DNA of 64,000 nt, from the NCBI GenBank assembly GCA_963698535.1, contig CAVORD010000001.1, forward strand, positions 1,736,001-1,800,000, written 5' to 3'. The position numbers were made by a program, and so were the translations under genes. This document shows, one piece after another, positions 1-8,408 of this stretch (position 1 is the stretch's first letter; the number at the start of each line of letters is the position of its first letter). The stretch is from CAVORD01 sp963698535. Lineage in GTDB: Bacteria; Bacteroidota; Bacteroidia; Bacteroidales; VadinHA17. Below the pieces are notes generated by a model. That model was not told the DNA's origin, did not search any database, and saw only the letters and a list, made by a program, of their open reading frames with translations.

Positions 1-882
1 TGTCTGTCCGCCACCTGAACAATGTATCATTCCGTTAACGGCATCCCGATCCTTATTAAGGATATCCCTGATAACGGGAGCATAGGTTCTTGTTGGAGAA
101 AGAACAAGTTTCCCGGCATCAAGTCCGGTACCTTTAACAGGGTGAGTGAGGGTCACGCCCCCGCTGTAAATAAGTTCCTCCGGAATTGAAGGATCGTAAC
201 TTTCCGGATACTTTAAGGCAAGTGAGTGCTCGAACATATCATGCCTGGCAGAGGTAAGACCGTTACTTCCCATACCCCCGTTATACTCCTTTTCATAACT
301 TGTTATTCCTGAAGAAGAGAGTCCAATTATAATATCCCCGGGAGCAATTCTCCTGTTTGTAATTACATCCTTTCGGGGCATTCGTGCAATAACCGTAGAA
401 TCGACCACGACAGTGCGGACCAGATCACCTATGTCGGCTGTCTCTCCTCCCGTGCTCCATATTCCTATTCCCATGCCCCTTAATTCTTCCAGCACCTCTT
501 CGGTACCTTCTATTATCGCAGCAATAACTTCGCCGGGGATCAGATTTTTATTGCGCCCTATGGTAGATGAGACAAGTATATTGTTGTAAGCGCCAACACA
601 AAGGAGATCGTCTGTATTCATGATCAACGCATCGCGTGCTATACCTTTCCACACGGATATATCTCCTGTCTCCTTCCAGTAGATATATGCAAGAGCCGAT
701 TTTGTCCCGGCCCCGTCGGCATGCATAATATTGCAGTAATCAGGATCGCCACCGAGTATGTCAGGCGAAATTTTACAAAATGCTCCGGGGAATACTCCTT
801 TATCGATATTCCTTATTGCATCATGTACATCTTCCTTAGTGGCAGAAACTCCTCTTTTGCTATATTTTTCTGATTGCATCAT
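1..882 (-). CDS. purM: Phosphoribosylformylglycinamidine cyclo-ligase (AIR synthase), 3' end cut off by the window
   Basis: ATP-dependent ring closure of FGAM to AIR, the fifth step of purine synthesis, in the cytoplasm. The frame is open from a double ATG (882 and 879) to the window edge, 294 codons, and lacks only its C-terminal part; the family in Bacteroidota is about 390 residues. Visible are the N-terminal KYSKRGVS region, the DGAGTKS loop, the GGETADIGD segment and the CSGGGQT segment where the window ends, all typical of PurM. A -7-like box (TAATTTTG, 899-906) lies 16 nt upstream. The start codon is 50 bp downstream of the porE-like stop, so it may have its own promoter. The other purine gene here, purE, is about 50 kb away. 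Confidence 0.93.
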   Translation of the reverse strand, partial: MMQSEKYSKRGVSATKEDVHDAIRNIDKGVFPGAFCKISPDILGGDPDYCNIMHADGAGTKSALAYIYWKETGDISVWKGIARDALIMNTDDLLCVGAYNNILVSSTIGRNKNLIPGEVIAAIIEGTEEVLEELRGMGIGIWSTGGETADIGDLVRTVVVDSTVIARMPRKDVITNRRIAPGDIIIGLSSSGITSYEKEYNGGMGSNGLTSARHDMFEHSLALKYPESYDPSIPEELIYSGGVTLTHPVKGTGLDAGKLVLSPTRTYAPVIRDILNKDRDAVNGMIHCSGGGQT

Positions 883-898
883 CAAATTTTCGACAGTG

Positions 899-906
899 CA
901 AAATTA
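899..906 (-). promoter_or_regulatory. -7 promoter element of purM
   Basis: Minus strand reads TAATTTTG, matching the Bacteroidota -7 consensus TAnnTTTG. It lies 16 nt before the purM ATG. No convincing TTTG is seen at -33. Confidence 0.5.
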
Positions 907-932
907 GTCAATTAAAAGGATAACGGAAACGA

Positions 933-2909
933 TTATTTCCCTTGTGAGAAATCGGTCCTTAGCACCCTGAACTCAGTCCTTCTGTTTACCTGATGTGCGA
1001 TCTCTCTCATCTCCTCTGTCGTCAAAGAGTTAATATATTGCTCGGTAAGTCTTACTCCCTGATTCAGGAACCCGTATGCCGAATTTGTCTCAGCATCGAC
1101 AACCTTGGGTTCGCTTTCTCCGTATCCCTTTGCCAAAAGACGCGCAGGATCGATACCCTTGCTTATCAGATAATTAACTACCGATTGAGCCCTTTTCTGT
1201 GATAATTGGTTGTTGTACTCATCGGTATCCCTTGAGTCGGTATGCGACATCAACTCAATGGTAACGTTAGGGTTATCGTTTAATGTTTCTACAAGCTTAT
1301 CGAGTGAAACCATCGACTCAGGTCTAAGATCCCACTTCCCAAAATCATAAAATATATTCGGAAGCTCTATAGGCTTTTCAATTGAGGTAAGGCTGATGGT
1401 GGTCATAAAATCACGACTTCTGTCGAGGCCTCTGGTCGACTCCTTCTCCTTTCCATTCAGGTAACCCTTTTTTGAAGCAAGGAAGATATAGTCTGTATTA
1501 GGCTTGAGCATAAATCGGAAATCTCCTGCCTGACCCGATTCAGTTTGCAGATTATCCCCGTCGGAGGCAATGAGTTGTATCACTGAATTTATTATTGGCG
1601 CATTCGTTTTCTCATCCTTAACTATACCGGTAATGTTAAACCTCAATGGCGGCAGTTCAAAGCTGTACAATTCATCATTACCTTTCCCTTTTCGTGTGCT
1701 GGCAAAAAGCCCTTTTTCATTGATCCCTTCGAATGAGATAGAAAAATCATCTGCATTTGAGTTGATAGGATACTTCATGTTCTGTACTATCCAGCTGCCT
1801 CCCGGCTGGGGTATAGCTTTGAAAATATCGAGCCCTCCCATGCCAGGGTGACCATCGGATGAAAAATACAATGTGCCGTTGGCTCTGACGTAAGGAAACA
1901 GTTCATCTCCTCTTGTGTTAATGTCAGGACCCGCATTTAACGGTTTTGACCAGGTACCATCTGCCGATTGTCGTGTTGAGTACCAGATATCTTTGCCTCC
2001 ATACCCCCCTCTGACGTCAGAAACAAAATAAATAGTCATACCATCAGGAGAAATAGCAGGATGTGCTGCAACAAGAGAGTCAGGGAAAAGATCGATCTTC
2101 TGAGGTGCCGACCAGGCATTGTTAGTGAAGCTTGAATACATTATCACACACCCCTTTTTCTCTCTCTTGCCCGCTTCGCATCTCGTGAAATATAACTCTT
2201 TAAAATCACCGGTAAGACTTGGTGTACCTTCTTCGAACTCTGTATTAATACCCTCGGCAGGGACCGGAATACTCCATTTACCTTTCTTGTCAAGTCTTGT
2301 TTCAAATATATCGGTAAAACTCTGTCCTGTGGCACCATGCTTCTTATTGCCGGAGGCATCCTCTCTGGAAGAGGTAAACAGTAGCATGCTGAAATCATCA
2401 CGGGCAAATACAGGACTGAAATCAGACTCTCTGGAATTAAGATCCTTAATATCTTCCACAACATAGTTTTCGGGTTTTGCCATCCATTCATTGGCAAGTT
2501 CACAGGATCGGATACCTATATCCGCCCTCGCGTCGGTAGGAGCTATCTGCTTATAACTCCTGAACTCAGGAATAGCCAGATCGTATTTGCCATTTTTTTT
2601 AAGTGTCTCAGCATACATCAGCTGAGCTTCCGGCTTTATGAAAGGTGCCTTGACCGCTTTTTTATACCATGTCTCGGCATTTTTGGAATCGTTGGTTATA
2701 CGGTAACACTCTGCAACCATAAACAAAAGATCTGCTTTTACCTCCTTCTCTTTTGTCTTGGTATATGCATCCTTGAAGAGGTCTATTGCCTCATAATACT
2801 CACCTGCGCTGAAAGCAGCATACGCTCTTTCAGCCTTTCGCTTCTGGGCCAGAACATTCTGACTCATTATCATTGTCAATAATATAATTGTCCAGAGAAT
2901 TCGCTTCAT
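933..2909 (-). CDS. porE: PorE-like OmpA-family protein (type IX secretion component)
   Basis: Predicted periplasmic/outer-membrane protein that ties the type IX secretion machinery to peptidoglycan. Domain order matches PorE: signal peptide (about residues 1-21, ending VLAQ), TPR region (25-130), PD40/WD40-type beta-propeller (140-420, with repeats such as SPDGMTIYFVSD), a carboxypeptidase-regulatory-like fold (425-505), and a C-terminal OmpA peptidoglycan-binding domain (530-655, with SHTDSRDTDEYN and QKRAQSV). P. gingivalis PorE is a lipoprotein; here no lipobox cysteine follows the signal peptide. A GTG lies directly before the chosen ATG; I take the ATG, giving 658 residues. No other secretion-system gene is nearby, so the role rests on domain order. 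A generic OmpA/TPR protein is the alternative. Confidence 0.8.
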   Translation of the reverse strand: MKRILWTIILLTMIMSQNVLAQKRKAERAYAAFSAGEYYEAIDLFKDAYTKTKEKEVKADLLFMVAECYRITNDSKNAETWYKKAVKAPFIKPEAQLMYAETLKKNGKYDLAIPEFRSYKQIAPTDARADIGIRSCELANEWMAKPENYVVEDIKDLNSRESDFSPVFARDDFSMLLFTSSREDASGNKKHGATGQSFTDIFETRLDKKGKWSIPVPAEGINTEFEEGTPSLTGDFKELYFTRCEAGKREKKGCVIMYSSFTNNAWSAPQKIDLFPDSLVAAHPAISPDGMTIYFVSDVRGGYGGKDIWYSTRQSADGTWSKPLNAGPDINTRGDELFPYVRANGTLYFSSDGHPGMGGLDIFKAIPQPGGSWIVQNMKYPINSNADDFSISFEGINEKGLFASTRKGKGNDELYSFELPPLRFNITGIVKDEKTNAPIINSVIQLIASDGDNLQTESGQAGDFRFMLKPNTDYIFLASKKGYLNGKEKESTRGLDRSRDFMTTISLTSIEKPIELPNIFYDFGKWDLRPESMVSLDKLVETLNDNPNVTIELMSHTDSRDTDEYNNQLSQKRAQSVVNYLISKGIDPARLLAKGYGESEPKVVDAETNSAYGFLNQGVRLTEQYINSLTTEEMREIAHQVNRRTEFRVLRTDFSQGK

Positions 2910-2928
2910 CACTAAAAAATCATTTGTG

Positions 2929-2936
2929 TAAATATA
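2929..2936 (-). promoter_or_regulatory. Possible -7 element of the porE-like gene
   Basis: Minus strand TATATTTA, one mismatch from TAnnTTTG, 19 nt before the ATG at 2909. No clear -33 box is seen. Confidence 0.35.
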
Positions 2937-2972
2937 ATAAGTAAAACGGGAACCTGCTTATAACAATAACGT

Positions 2973-3005
2973 AACCGGCCGGACAATATTTTGCCCGACC
3001 GGCTT
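2973..3005 (-). terminator. Hairpin downstream of glnN
   Basis: About 12-bp stem with three G-U pairs (arms 2973-2984 and 2993-3005) around an A/T loop, 28 bp beyond the glnN stop. There is only a weak T tract, so it may be a terminator or an mRNA 3' stabiliser. Confidence 0.45.
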
Positions 3006-3033
3006 CCACTTAAAACCACCAAACCAAACTTAA

Positions 3034-5223
3034 CTACCTCGAAAAAAGAAGTTCCCTGTATTTTGGAAGGGGCCAAACTTCGTTGTCAACTATTAGTTCC
3101 AGTTTATCAATATGATACCTGATCCTGTCGAAATAAGGTTTAACCTTCTGCTCATATTGAAGAGCCTTCTTTTCAGCTTTTTCAATCACATTAGCCTTCT
3201 TCCTCTCTTCTATCATCTCCGCTACAAGGATCTTTATCTCGGAAATATGCTCGGAAATTGAGATAATGACTTCCTTTCTGGCCCCTGCAAGTCTTTCGTA
3301 CTCAACATCACTGAAGACTTCCCTTAATCCCTTTACATTGTCAATCAGAGAGGTCATGTACGATACTGCAACAGGTACAATGTGATTTACAGCCATATCA
3401 CCAAGAACTCTGGCTTCTATCTGTACCTTTTTAATAAATTTCTCATGCTCTACATCAACCCTGCTCTCCAGTTCTTTCTCTCCATAAATACCCTGTCCTA
3501 TCAAAACCTCCTTCGAGGATGGAAGAAGATAGTGCCTGAATGTTCCGGGGACACTTTCCGGAAGAAGAAGTCCCCTTCTGTTCGCCTCTTCGTGCCAATC
3601 CTTACTGTATCCGTCTCCCTCAAACCTTATCCTCGCTGTTTCAGCAATATACTTTTTAAGTATCGCGAATATAGCTTCATCTTTCTTCCTGCCTTTAGCT
3701 ATCTGTTTTTCAACGTCATTTCTGAATATCACCAATTGCCTTGCTACCGCTGCATTCAGACCTATCATTGCCGAACTGCAGTTGGCAGAAGACCCAACAG
3801 CACGAAATTCAAACCTGTTTCCGGTAAAAGCAAATGGTGATGTACGGTTCCTGTCGGTATTGTCGAGTAATATCTCCGGTATCTTCCCGATCCCTAACTT
3901 AAGTTCGGTTTTAAGTGCAGGTGACATTTTTTTATCCGGCACCTTTTGCACTATCTCCTCAAGAACACTGGAAAGGTAAGTGCCAAGAAATACCGACATT
4001 ATTGCGGGTGGTGCCTCATGGCCACCAAGCCTCCATGAGTTTGTCTCACTGAAAACAGTTGCCCTGATCAATTCATGGTTGTCGTGAACTGCCTTAACAA
4101 CATTTACAAGGAATGTCAGGAACTGAAGATTTCCCTTTGGATTTTTCCCCGGGCTGAGCAAATTAACTCCATTGTCGGTTGCAAGAGACCAGTTATTATG
4201 TTTCCCCGACCCATTTATGCCAGCAAAGGGCTTTTCATGGAATAGGACCCGGAACTTATGTTTCCTGGCTACCCTCTTCATCACATCCATAATCAATTGG
4301 TTATGGTCGACTGAAAGATTAGCCTCTTCAAATATGGGGGCACATTCAAACTGATTGGGGGCAACCTCATTATGTCGTGTCTTAACCGGAATGCCAAGTC
4401 TGTATGCTTCATATTCAAACTCTCTCATATAGGCCATTACTCTCTCCGGTATAGAACCAAAGTAATGATCAGATAACTGCTGGTCCTTCGATGACTGATG
4501 ACCCATAAGAGTTCTGTCGGCCAGTACCAGATCGGGACGCGCATAATAAAGAGATTCATCAACAAGAAAATACTCCTGCTCCCATCCAAGGGTGGAGATT
4601 ACTTTCTTAACATCTTTATCGAAATAATGACATACTTCAACTGCAGCCTTATCGAGGAGTGCGAGGGTCTTCAGCAGCGGTGCCTTATAATCCAGTGCCT
4701 CGCCCGTGTATGAAACAAAGACCGTGGGGATACAAAGTGTATCACCAACGATAAAGGCAGGAGATGATACATCCCAGGCTGTATATCCCCGCGCTTCGAA
4801 GGTATTTCTTATTCCACCGCTGGGGAAGCTTGAAGCATCGGGTTCCTGTTGTACCAGGACCTCGCCACTGAACGATTCAAATGGTCTACCGTCATCTCCA
4901 AAAGAGAGAAAGGAATCATGCTTTTCAGCTGTTGAATCCGTAAGAGGATGAAACCAATGTGTGTAATGAGTGGCTCCTCTCTCAATAGCCCATGCTTTAA
5001 GTCCCGAAGCAACCTGGTCGGCTATTTCCCTGTTTATGGATGAGCCCTCCCTTGTAGCCTTCAATACAGCCTGATAAGCCGCCTTTGAGAGATACTTTTC
5101 CATCTTCATGATATCGAAGACATTTACTCCAAAAAGAGAAGAGACATTTGCCGTAGGGTAATCCTGAGGAACAGGTGTTCTCGAAAAGAGTTCTTTTAAT
5201 GCACTAAATCGTAATTCTGCCAT
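3034..5223 (-). CDS. glnN: Glutamine synthetase type III
   Basis: Makes glutamine from glutamate, ammonia and ATP; a cytoplasmic ammonia-assimilation enzyme. At 729 residues it has the size of the large GSIII class, far longer than GSI (about 470). The N-terminus carries the GSIII-specific segment with FGVNVFDIMKMEKYL. Catalytic-core blocks include EQEYFLVDE (metal-binding glutamates), RHNEVAPNQFE, GINGSGKHNNW and the NRTSPFAFTGNRFEFRAVGS region. The C-terminal 130 residues are helical and charged. ATG at 5223 is the first start in frame. Two ATACCCCC repeats and a -7 box upstream suggest nitrogen-dependent activation, which is inference. It is transcribed away from the foldase gene at 5555. 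Confidence 0.96.
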   Translation of the reverse strand: MAELRFSALKELFSRTPVPQDYPTANVSSLFGVNVFDIMKMEKYLSKAAYQAVLKATREGSSINREIADQVASGLKAWAIERGATHYTHWFHPLTDSTAEKHDSFLSFGDDGRPFESFSGEVLVQQEPDASSFPSGGIRNTFEARGYTAWDVSSPAFIVGDTLCIPTVFVSYTGEALDYKAPLLKTLALLDKAAVEVCHYFDKDVKKVISTLGWEQEYFLVDESLYYARPDLVLADRTLMGHQSSKDQQLSDHYFGSIPERVMAYMREFEYEAYRLGIPVKTRHNEVAPNQFECAPIFEEANLSVDHNQLIMDVMKRVARKHKFRVLFHEKPFAGINGSGKHNNWSLATDNGVNLLSPGKNPKGNLQFLTFLVNVVKAVHDNHELIRATVFSETNSWRLGGHEAPPAIMSVFLGTYLSSVLEEIVQKVPDKKMSPALKTELKLGIGKIPEILLDNTDRNRTSPFAFTGNRFEFRAVGSSANCSSAMIGLNAAVARQLVIFRNDVEKQIAKGRKKDEAIFAILKKYIAETARIRFEGDGYSKDWHEEANRRGLLLPESVPGTFRHYLLPSSKEVLIGQGIYGEKELESRVDVEHEKFIKKVQIEARVLGDMAVNHIVPVAVSYMTSLIDNVKGLREVFSDVEYERLAGARKEVIISISEHISEIKILVAEMIEERKKANVIEKAEKKALQYEQKVKPYFDRIRYHIDKLELIVDNEVWPLPKYRELLFSR

Positions 5224-5237
5224 AAAAATGTTTTTTT

Positions 5238-5245
5238 CAAAAATA
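5238..5245 (-). promoter_or_regulatory. -7 element of glnN
   Basis: Minus strand TATTTTTG, a full match to TAnnTTTG, 14 nt before the ATG. The expected -33 position is occupied by a run of G (minus strand) belonging to one GGGGGTAT repeat, not by TTTG, which would suit an activator-dependent promoter. Confidence 0.5.
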
Positions 5246-5259
5246 CGTTCTTTTTCATC

Positions 5260-5320
5260 ATACCCCCTATATTTTCAGTTATTTTTTTCAAATTTTTATG
5301 TTTTTCTTGACTATACCCCC
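5260..5320 (-). promoter_or_regulatory. Pair of GGGGGTAT direct repeats upstream of glnN
   Basis: The octamer (ATACCCCC on the + strand) occurs at 5260-5267 and 5313-5320, 53 bp apart, about five helical turns. The near copy overlaps the -33 position of the glnN promoter. Possible activator sites; the factor is unknown. The rest of the 330-bp gap (5224-5554) is AT-rich with no gene or RNA that I can see. Confidence 0.35.
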
Positions 5321-5500
5321 ATTTCTTTGTACCTTTATTGAAACATTATTGTTTATTCTACTGCTTTTGCCCCTTTTTATATTTTATCACATACTGTCCC
5401 CTTCAGTTTTGTTTTTAATAAACTGAACGAATTCACGAACCAGCTCAATTTTACAGGCTTTACAAATTGCTTTCCCCGCCCTTTTTTATCTGAAATTTGT

Positions 5501-5508
5501 TATATTTG
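5501..5508 (+). promoter_or_regulatory. -7 element of the foldase gene
   Basis: TATATTTG, full match to TAnnTTTG, 46 nt before the ATG at 5555. No TTTG at the -33 distance. Confidence 0.45.
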
Positions 5509-5554
5509 TCGCCTGTAAAAATCTAGATAAATAAACCGTTTAACAGATATATAA

Positions 5555-7672
5555 ATGTCAACTCTTCAGTATTTACGCGAAAAGGCCGGCTTATTGGTGG
5601 CAGTGGTAATTGGAGTATCGCTCCTAATCTTTGTTGTCGGAGACTTCCTGGGAAGTGGCAGTGGTCAGAGATCACAAGCCAAAAAGTATTATGAAATAGC
5701 AAAAATAGGTGATGAAGCGGTATCATACCAGGATTTTGATGCAAGAACACAGAGCCTGATTGAAATCTATAAGCTGTCAGGTGCAACAACCATAACAGAA
5801 GAGATGACCGAAAGTATCAGGGAGCAGACCTGGCAGCAGTTGCTAAGGGAGAAGGTTCTTGGAACCCAATTCAAAAAGATAGGTCTGAGTGTCAGCAATG
5901 AAGAGGTAAACTCTTTTGTATTCGGCGACACACCTCACCCTATAGTAGCTCAGCTATTTACCGACCAGGAGACAGGCATGTTCAACAGGTCGTTCATGGT
6001 AGGCTTCCTTAAGAATATCGATCTGGATCCTTCAGCTAAAGCCTATTGGCTCTTTTTCGAAAACGAAATTGTAACCGACAGATTAAATACCAAATTCAGT
6101 AACCTCGTTGGCAAAGGATTATATATTACCTCGAAGCAGGCAGACTTCGAAATGAAAATGGCTCAAAGGGAGGTTGACTTCACTTTTGTATCAAGAAATC
6201 TTTCGGAAATTGCAGACTCCTCTGTGGTTATCAACGATGCTGACATAAAGGAGTACTACAACGATCATAAAAACAAGTACAAGACCACCGCGAAAAGGGA
6301 TATCGAATACGTTACATTTGATATAGCTCCTTCAGAGGATGATTTCAAACAGGCTGAGATATGGATAGAAAGGACCAAAGAAGAGTTTCTGGAGGCAGAA
6401 GATCCTGCACAGTTTATTAATCTTACATCCGATACACGTCATTCCGGCCTTTATGTTTCAGCATCCAATATCGATCCTGTTTTCAGGGACTTTGCTGTTG
6501 CCGGTGATAAAAATGCAGTTTTCGGTCCTGTGCTTGTGGATAACTCTTATAAGCTGGCCAGACTGATCGATATTTCTGAACGCCCCGATTCAGTAAGGGC
6601 CAGACATATCCTTCTTTCACCTAATCAGGTAAGGACACTGGCGCAAGCCAAAACTGAAGCCGACAGTATTATTAAACTGGTTAAATCGGGTAAAGATTTC
6701 AGCTCCCTGGCAACTGTCTTATCAGATGACCAGGGCTCGGCTAATTTAGGCGGTGATCTTGGATGGTTTGCTGAAGGACAAATGGTAGCTCCTTTTAATA
6801 ATGCCTGCTTCAGTGGTCGCACGGGTGATATTGTTGCAGTAGAGACCCAATTCGGTATTCATGTCATTCAAATACTGAACCAGAGCGCCAGATCGAAAAA
6901 GTATAATCTGGGGATCGTTGAGAGAAACGTTGAAGCCGGATCAATTACTGTTCAGCAGATATATGCCAATGCCAGCAGATTTGTGGGTACCAACAATACA
7001 CAGGAAAAGTTCAACAAGGCTATTGCCGACAATAATCTGGTTAAGAAGGTCGCCAATGATGTGGCTCCCGACCAGAAAAGTCTGCCCGGATTAGAGAACT
7101 CACGATACCTTATAATATCACTTTTCGATACAGAGGAGGGAAATCTTGTTCTGGATAACAGCGATCAGGCAATTTTCGATCTGGGCGATAAGTATGTTGT
7201 AGGGTTCTGTTCATCTGTACAGGAAGAAGGTTTTGCTCCACTGGAAAATGTTAAGAGTGAGGTGAGGTTTCTTCTTGTGAATGAAAAAAAGGCTGACCTT
7301 GTTGCAGCAGATTTCTCTAAACTTATAAAGGATGGCAAGTCTATTGAGGAGATAGCACGTAACTCCAATTTACAGATAATGGATGCTGAAGCAATCAATT
7401 TCAGATCATTCTCTGTACCCGGAATAGGGGTAGCACCTGAGCTTGTTGCTGCAGCATCGGCTTCCCCTGAGGGGAAACTGGTTGGACCTGTAAAGGGTGC
7501 CAATGCGGTTTATTGCCTTTACGTTAATGCATCCAGAGAGATTCCATCAGAAACTGGTGAAATGGTTAAGGAAAGACTTTCAGCAATGATGCAACTACGG
7601 TCTTCATATGAGATGTTCGAATCACTCAGAACAGAGATGGGAGTGGTTGATAAAAGATACAGATTTTATTAG
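5555..7672 (+). CDS. ppiD: Membrane-anchored peptidyl-prolyl isomerase (PpiD/SurA family)
   Basis: Periplasmic folding factor for envelope and outer-membrane proteins. One N-terminal transmembrane helix (about residues 13-33, LLVAVVIGVSLLIFVVGDFL) is followed by a SurA_N-like helical chaperone region (to about 330). A parvulin rotamase domain follows at about 346-444, starting SVRARHILL and ending GIHVIQIL with GGDLGWFAEG inside. The last 250 residues contain a second, degenerate isomerase-like region. At 705 residues it fits the Bacteroidota SurA_N_3/PpiD group. It stands alone between glnN and a convergent SRPBCC gene, ending at a clear terminator. Confidence 0.93.
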   Translation: MSTLQYLREKAGLLVAVVIGVSLLIFVVGDFLGSGSGQRSQAKKYYEIAKIGDEAVSYQDFDARTQSLIEIYKLSGATTITEEMTESIREQTWQQLLREKVLGTQFKKIGLSVSNEEVNSFVFGDTPHPIVAQLFTDQETGMFNRSFMVGFLKNIDLDPSAKAYWLFFENEIVTDRLNTKFSNLVGKGLYITSKQADFEMKMAQREVDFTFVSRNLSEIADSSVVINDADIKEYYNDHKNKYKTTAKRDIEYVTFDIAPSEDDFKQAEIWIERTKEEFLEAEDPAQFINLTSDTRHSGLYVSASNIDPVFRDFAVAGDKNAVFGPVLVDNSYKLARLIDISERPDSVRARHILLSPNQVRTLAQAKTEADSIIKLVKSGKDFSSLATVLSDDQGSANLGGDLGWFAEGQMVAPFNNACFSGRTGDIVAVETQFGIHVIQILNQSARSKKYNLGIVERNVEAGSITVQQIYANASRFVGTNNTQEKFNKAIADNNLVKKVANDVAPDQKSLPGLENSRYLIISLFDTEEGNLVLDNSDQAIFDLGDKYVVGFCSSVQEEGFAPLENVKSEVRFLLVNEKKADLVAADFSKLIKDGKSIEEIARNSNLQIMDAEAINFRSFSVPGIGVAPELVAAASASPEGKLVGPVKGANAVYCLYVNASREIPSETGEMVKERLSAMMQLRSSYEMFESLRTEMGVVDKRYRFY

Positions 7673-7690
7673 ACCCTGATATAATTAAGA

Positions 7691-7720
7691 AAGCCACTCA
7701 AAAGGGTGGCTTTTTTTATT
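7691..7720 (+). terminator. Rho-independent terminator of the foldase gene
   Basis: Stem AAGCCAC / GTGGCTT with an 8-nt loop, followed by a T7 run, 18 bp after the stop codon. Confidence 0.85.
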
Positions 7721-7734
7721 TATGCAAGGATCTG

Positions 7735-8301
7735 TTAATTCATTACAGGTGCTTCTGCGGTAGGACTCTCCATTATTACCTTCAGGTTTTCAAGCCCATT
7801 TTGCAGATCAGGCCCAAGCTGACCTTCCATATCCATAAAAAGCATCATAAGATTCATTGGGTATTTCATTTCACCCCATAAGCCCCATGTTACAACTGTT
7901 GTTGAATCGTTAAGACTTTCGGTCTTAATGAAAGCATAATCTGTAGACTTAAATGGTTCAAGGAATCTGATTTCGTAATCGATCCTTTCTCCATCGGTTA
8001 TATCCTTTATCTCCTGCTCGCCCTTACCTACGTCTTTGTTATTGCTCTCCCATGCAGAAATAAAACCAACAGTACCATCAACTCCGGTGTGCTCCTTTTT
8101 CATTTCAGGATCCATCTTTTGCCAAACACTGAAATTGTCCTGATTCTCAAGAAGTAAGAGATAACCAAAAACATCTGCCTTACCACGGTTTATATCAACA
8201 CTCTTTTCAACGGAATACTCTCCATTAACAAAGAGGGCGGAACCAAATACAAGGATCACAATTGCCAGTACAGCAATCATAATAATTTTCAAAGCTTTCA
8301 T
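7735..8301 (-). CDS. SRPBCC-fold (polyketide cyclase/START-like) membrane-anchored protein
   Basis: Function unknown. An N-terminal hydrophobic helix (about residues 5-25) anchors a single START/Bet v1-like domain. The domain begins with the usual EYSVEKSVDINRGKADVFGYL strand-helix pattern and ends with a long amphipathic helix (GPDLQNGLENLKVIME). At 188 residues it matches small Bacteroidota SRPBCC proteins, which bind hydrophobic ligands; the ligand here is not known. It lies 107 bp beyond the end of the acyltransferase gene on the same strand and could be co-transcribed. No -7 box is seen directly upstream of its ATG. Confidence 0.8.
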   Translation of the reverse strand: MKALKIIMIAVLAIVILVFGSALFVNGEYSVEKSVDINRGKADVFGYLLLLENQDNFSVWQKMDPEMKKEHTGVDGTVGFISAWESNNKDVGKGEQEIKDITDGERIDYEIRFLEPFKSTDYAFIKTESLNDSTTVVTWGLWGEMKYPMNLMMLFMDMEGQLGPDLQNGLENLKVIMESPTAEAPVMN

Positions 8302-8408
8302 AAAACAGGTATTAGGTTAATTATAAGTTCATTACAAATAAACACATTAAACTCCGACTTGTTTGATAAACCGGCGACTTAATTTCAAATACCCTGGTTA
8401 TACTGATT

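Noticed and set aside
2144..2503. A second reading frame of 119 codons inside the porE-like gene
   Set aside because: It is an alternative frame of a well-supported gene with no family features of its own.
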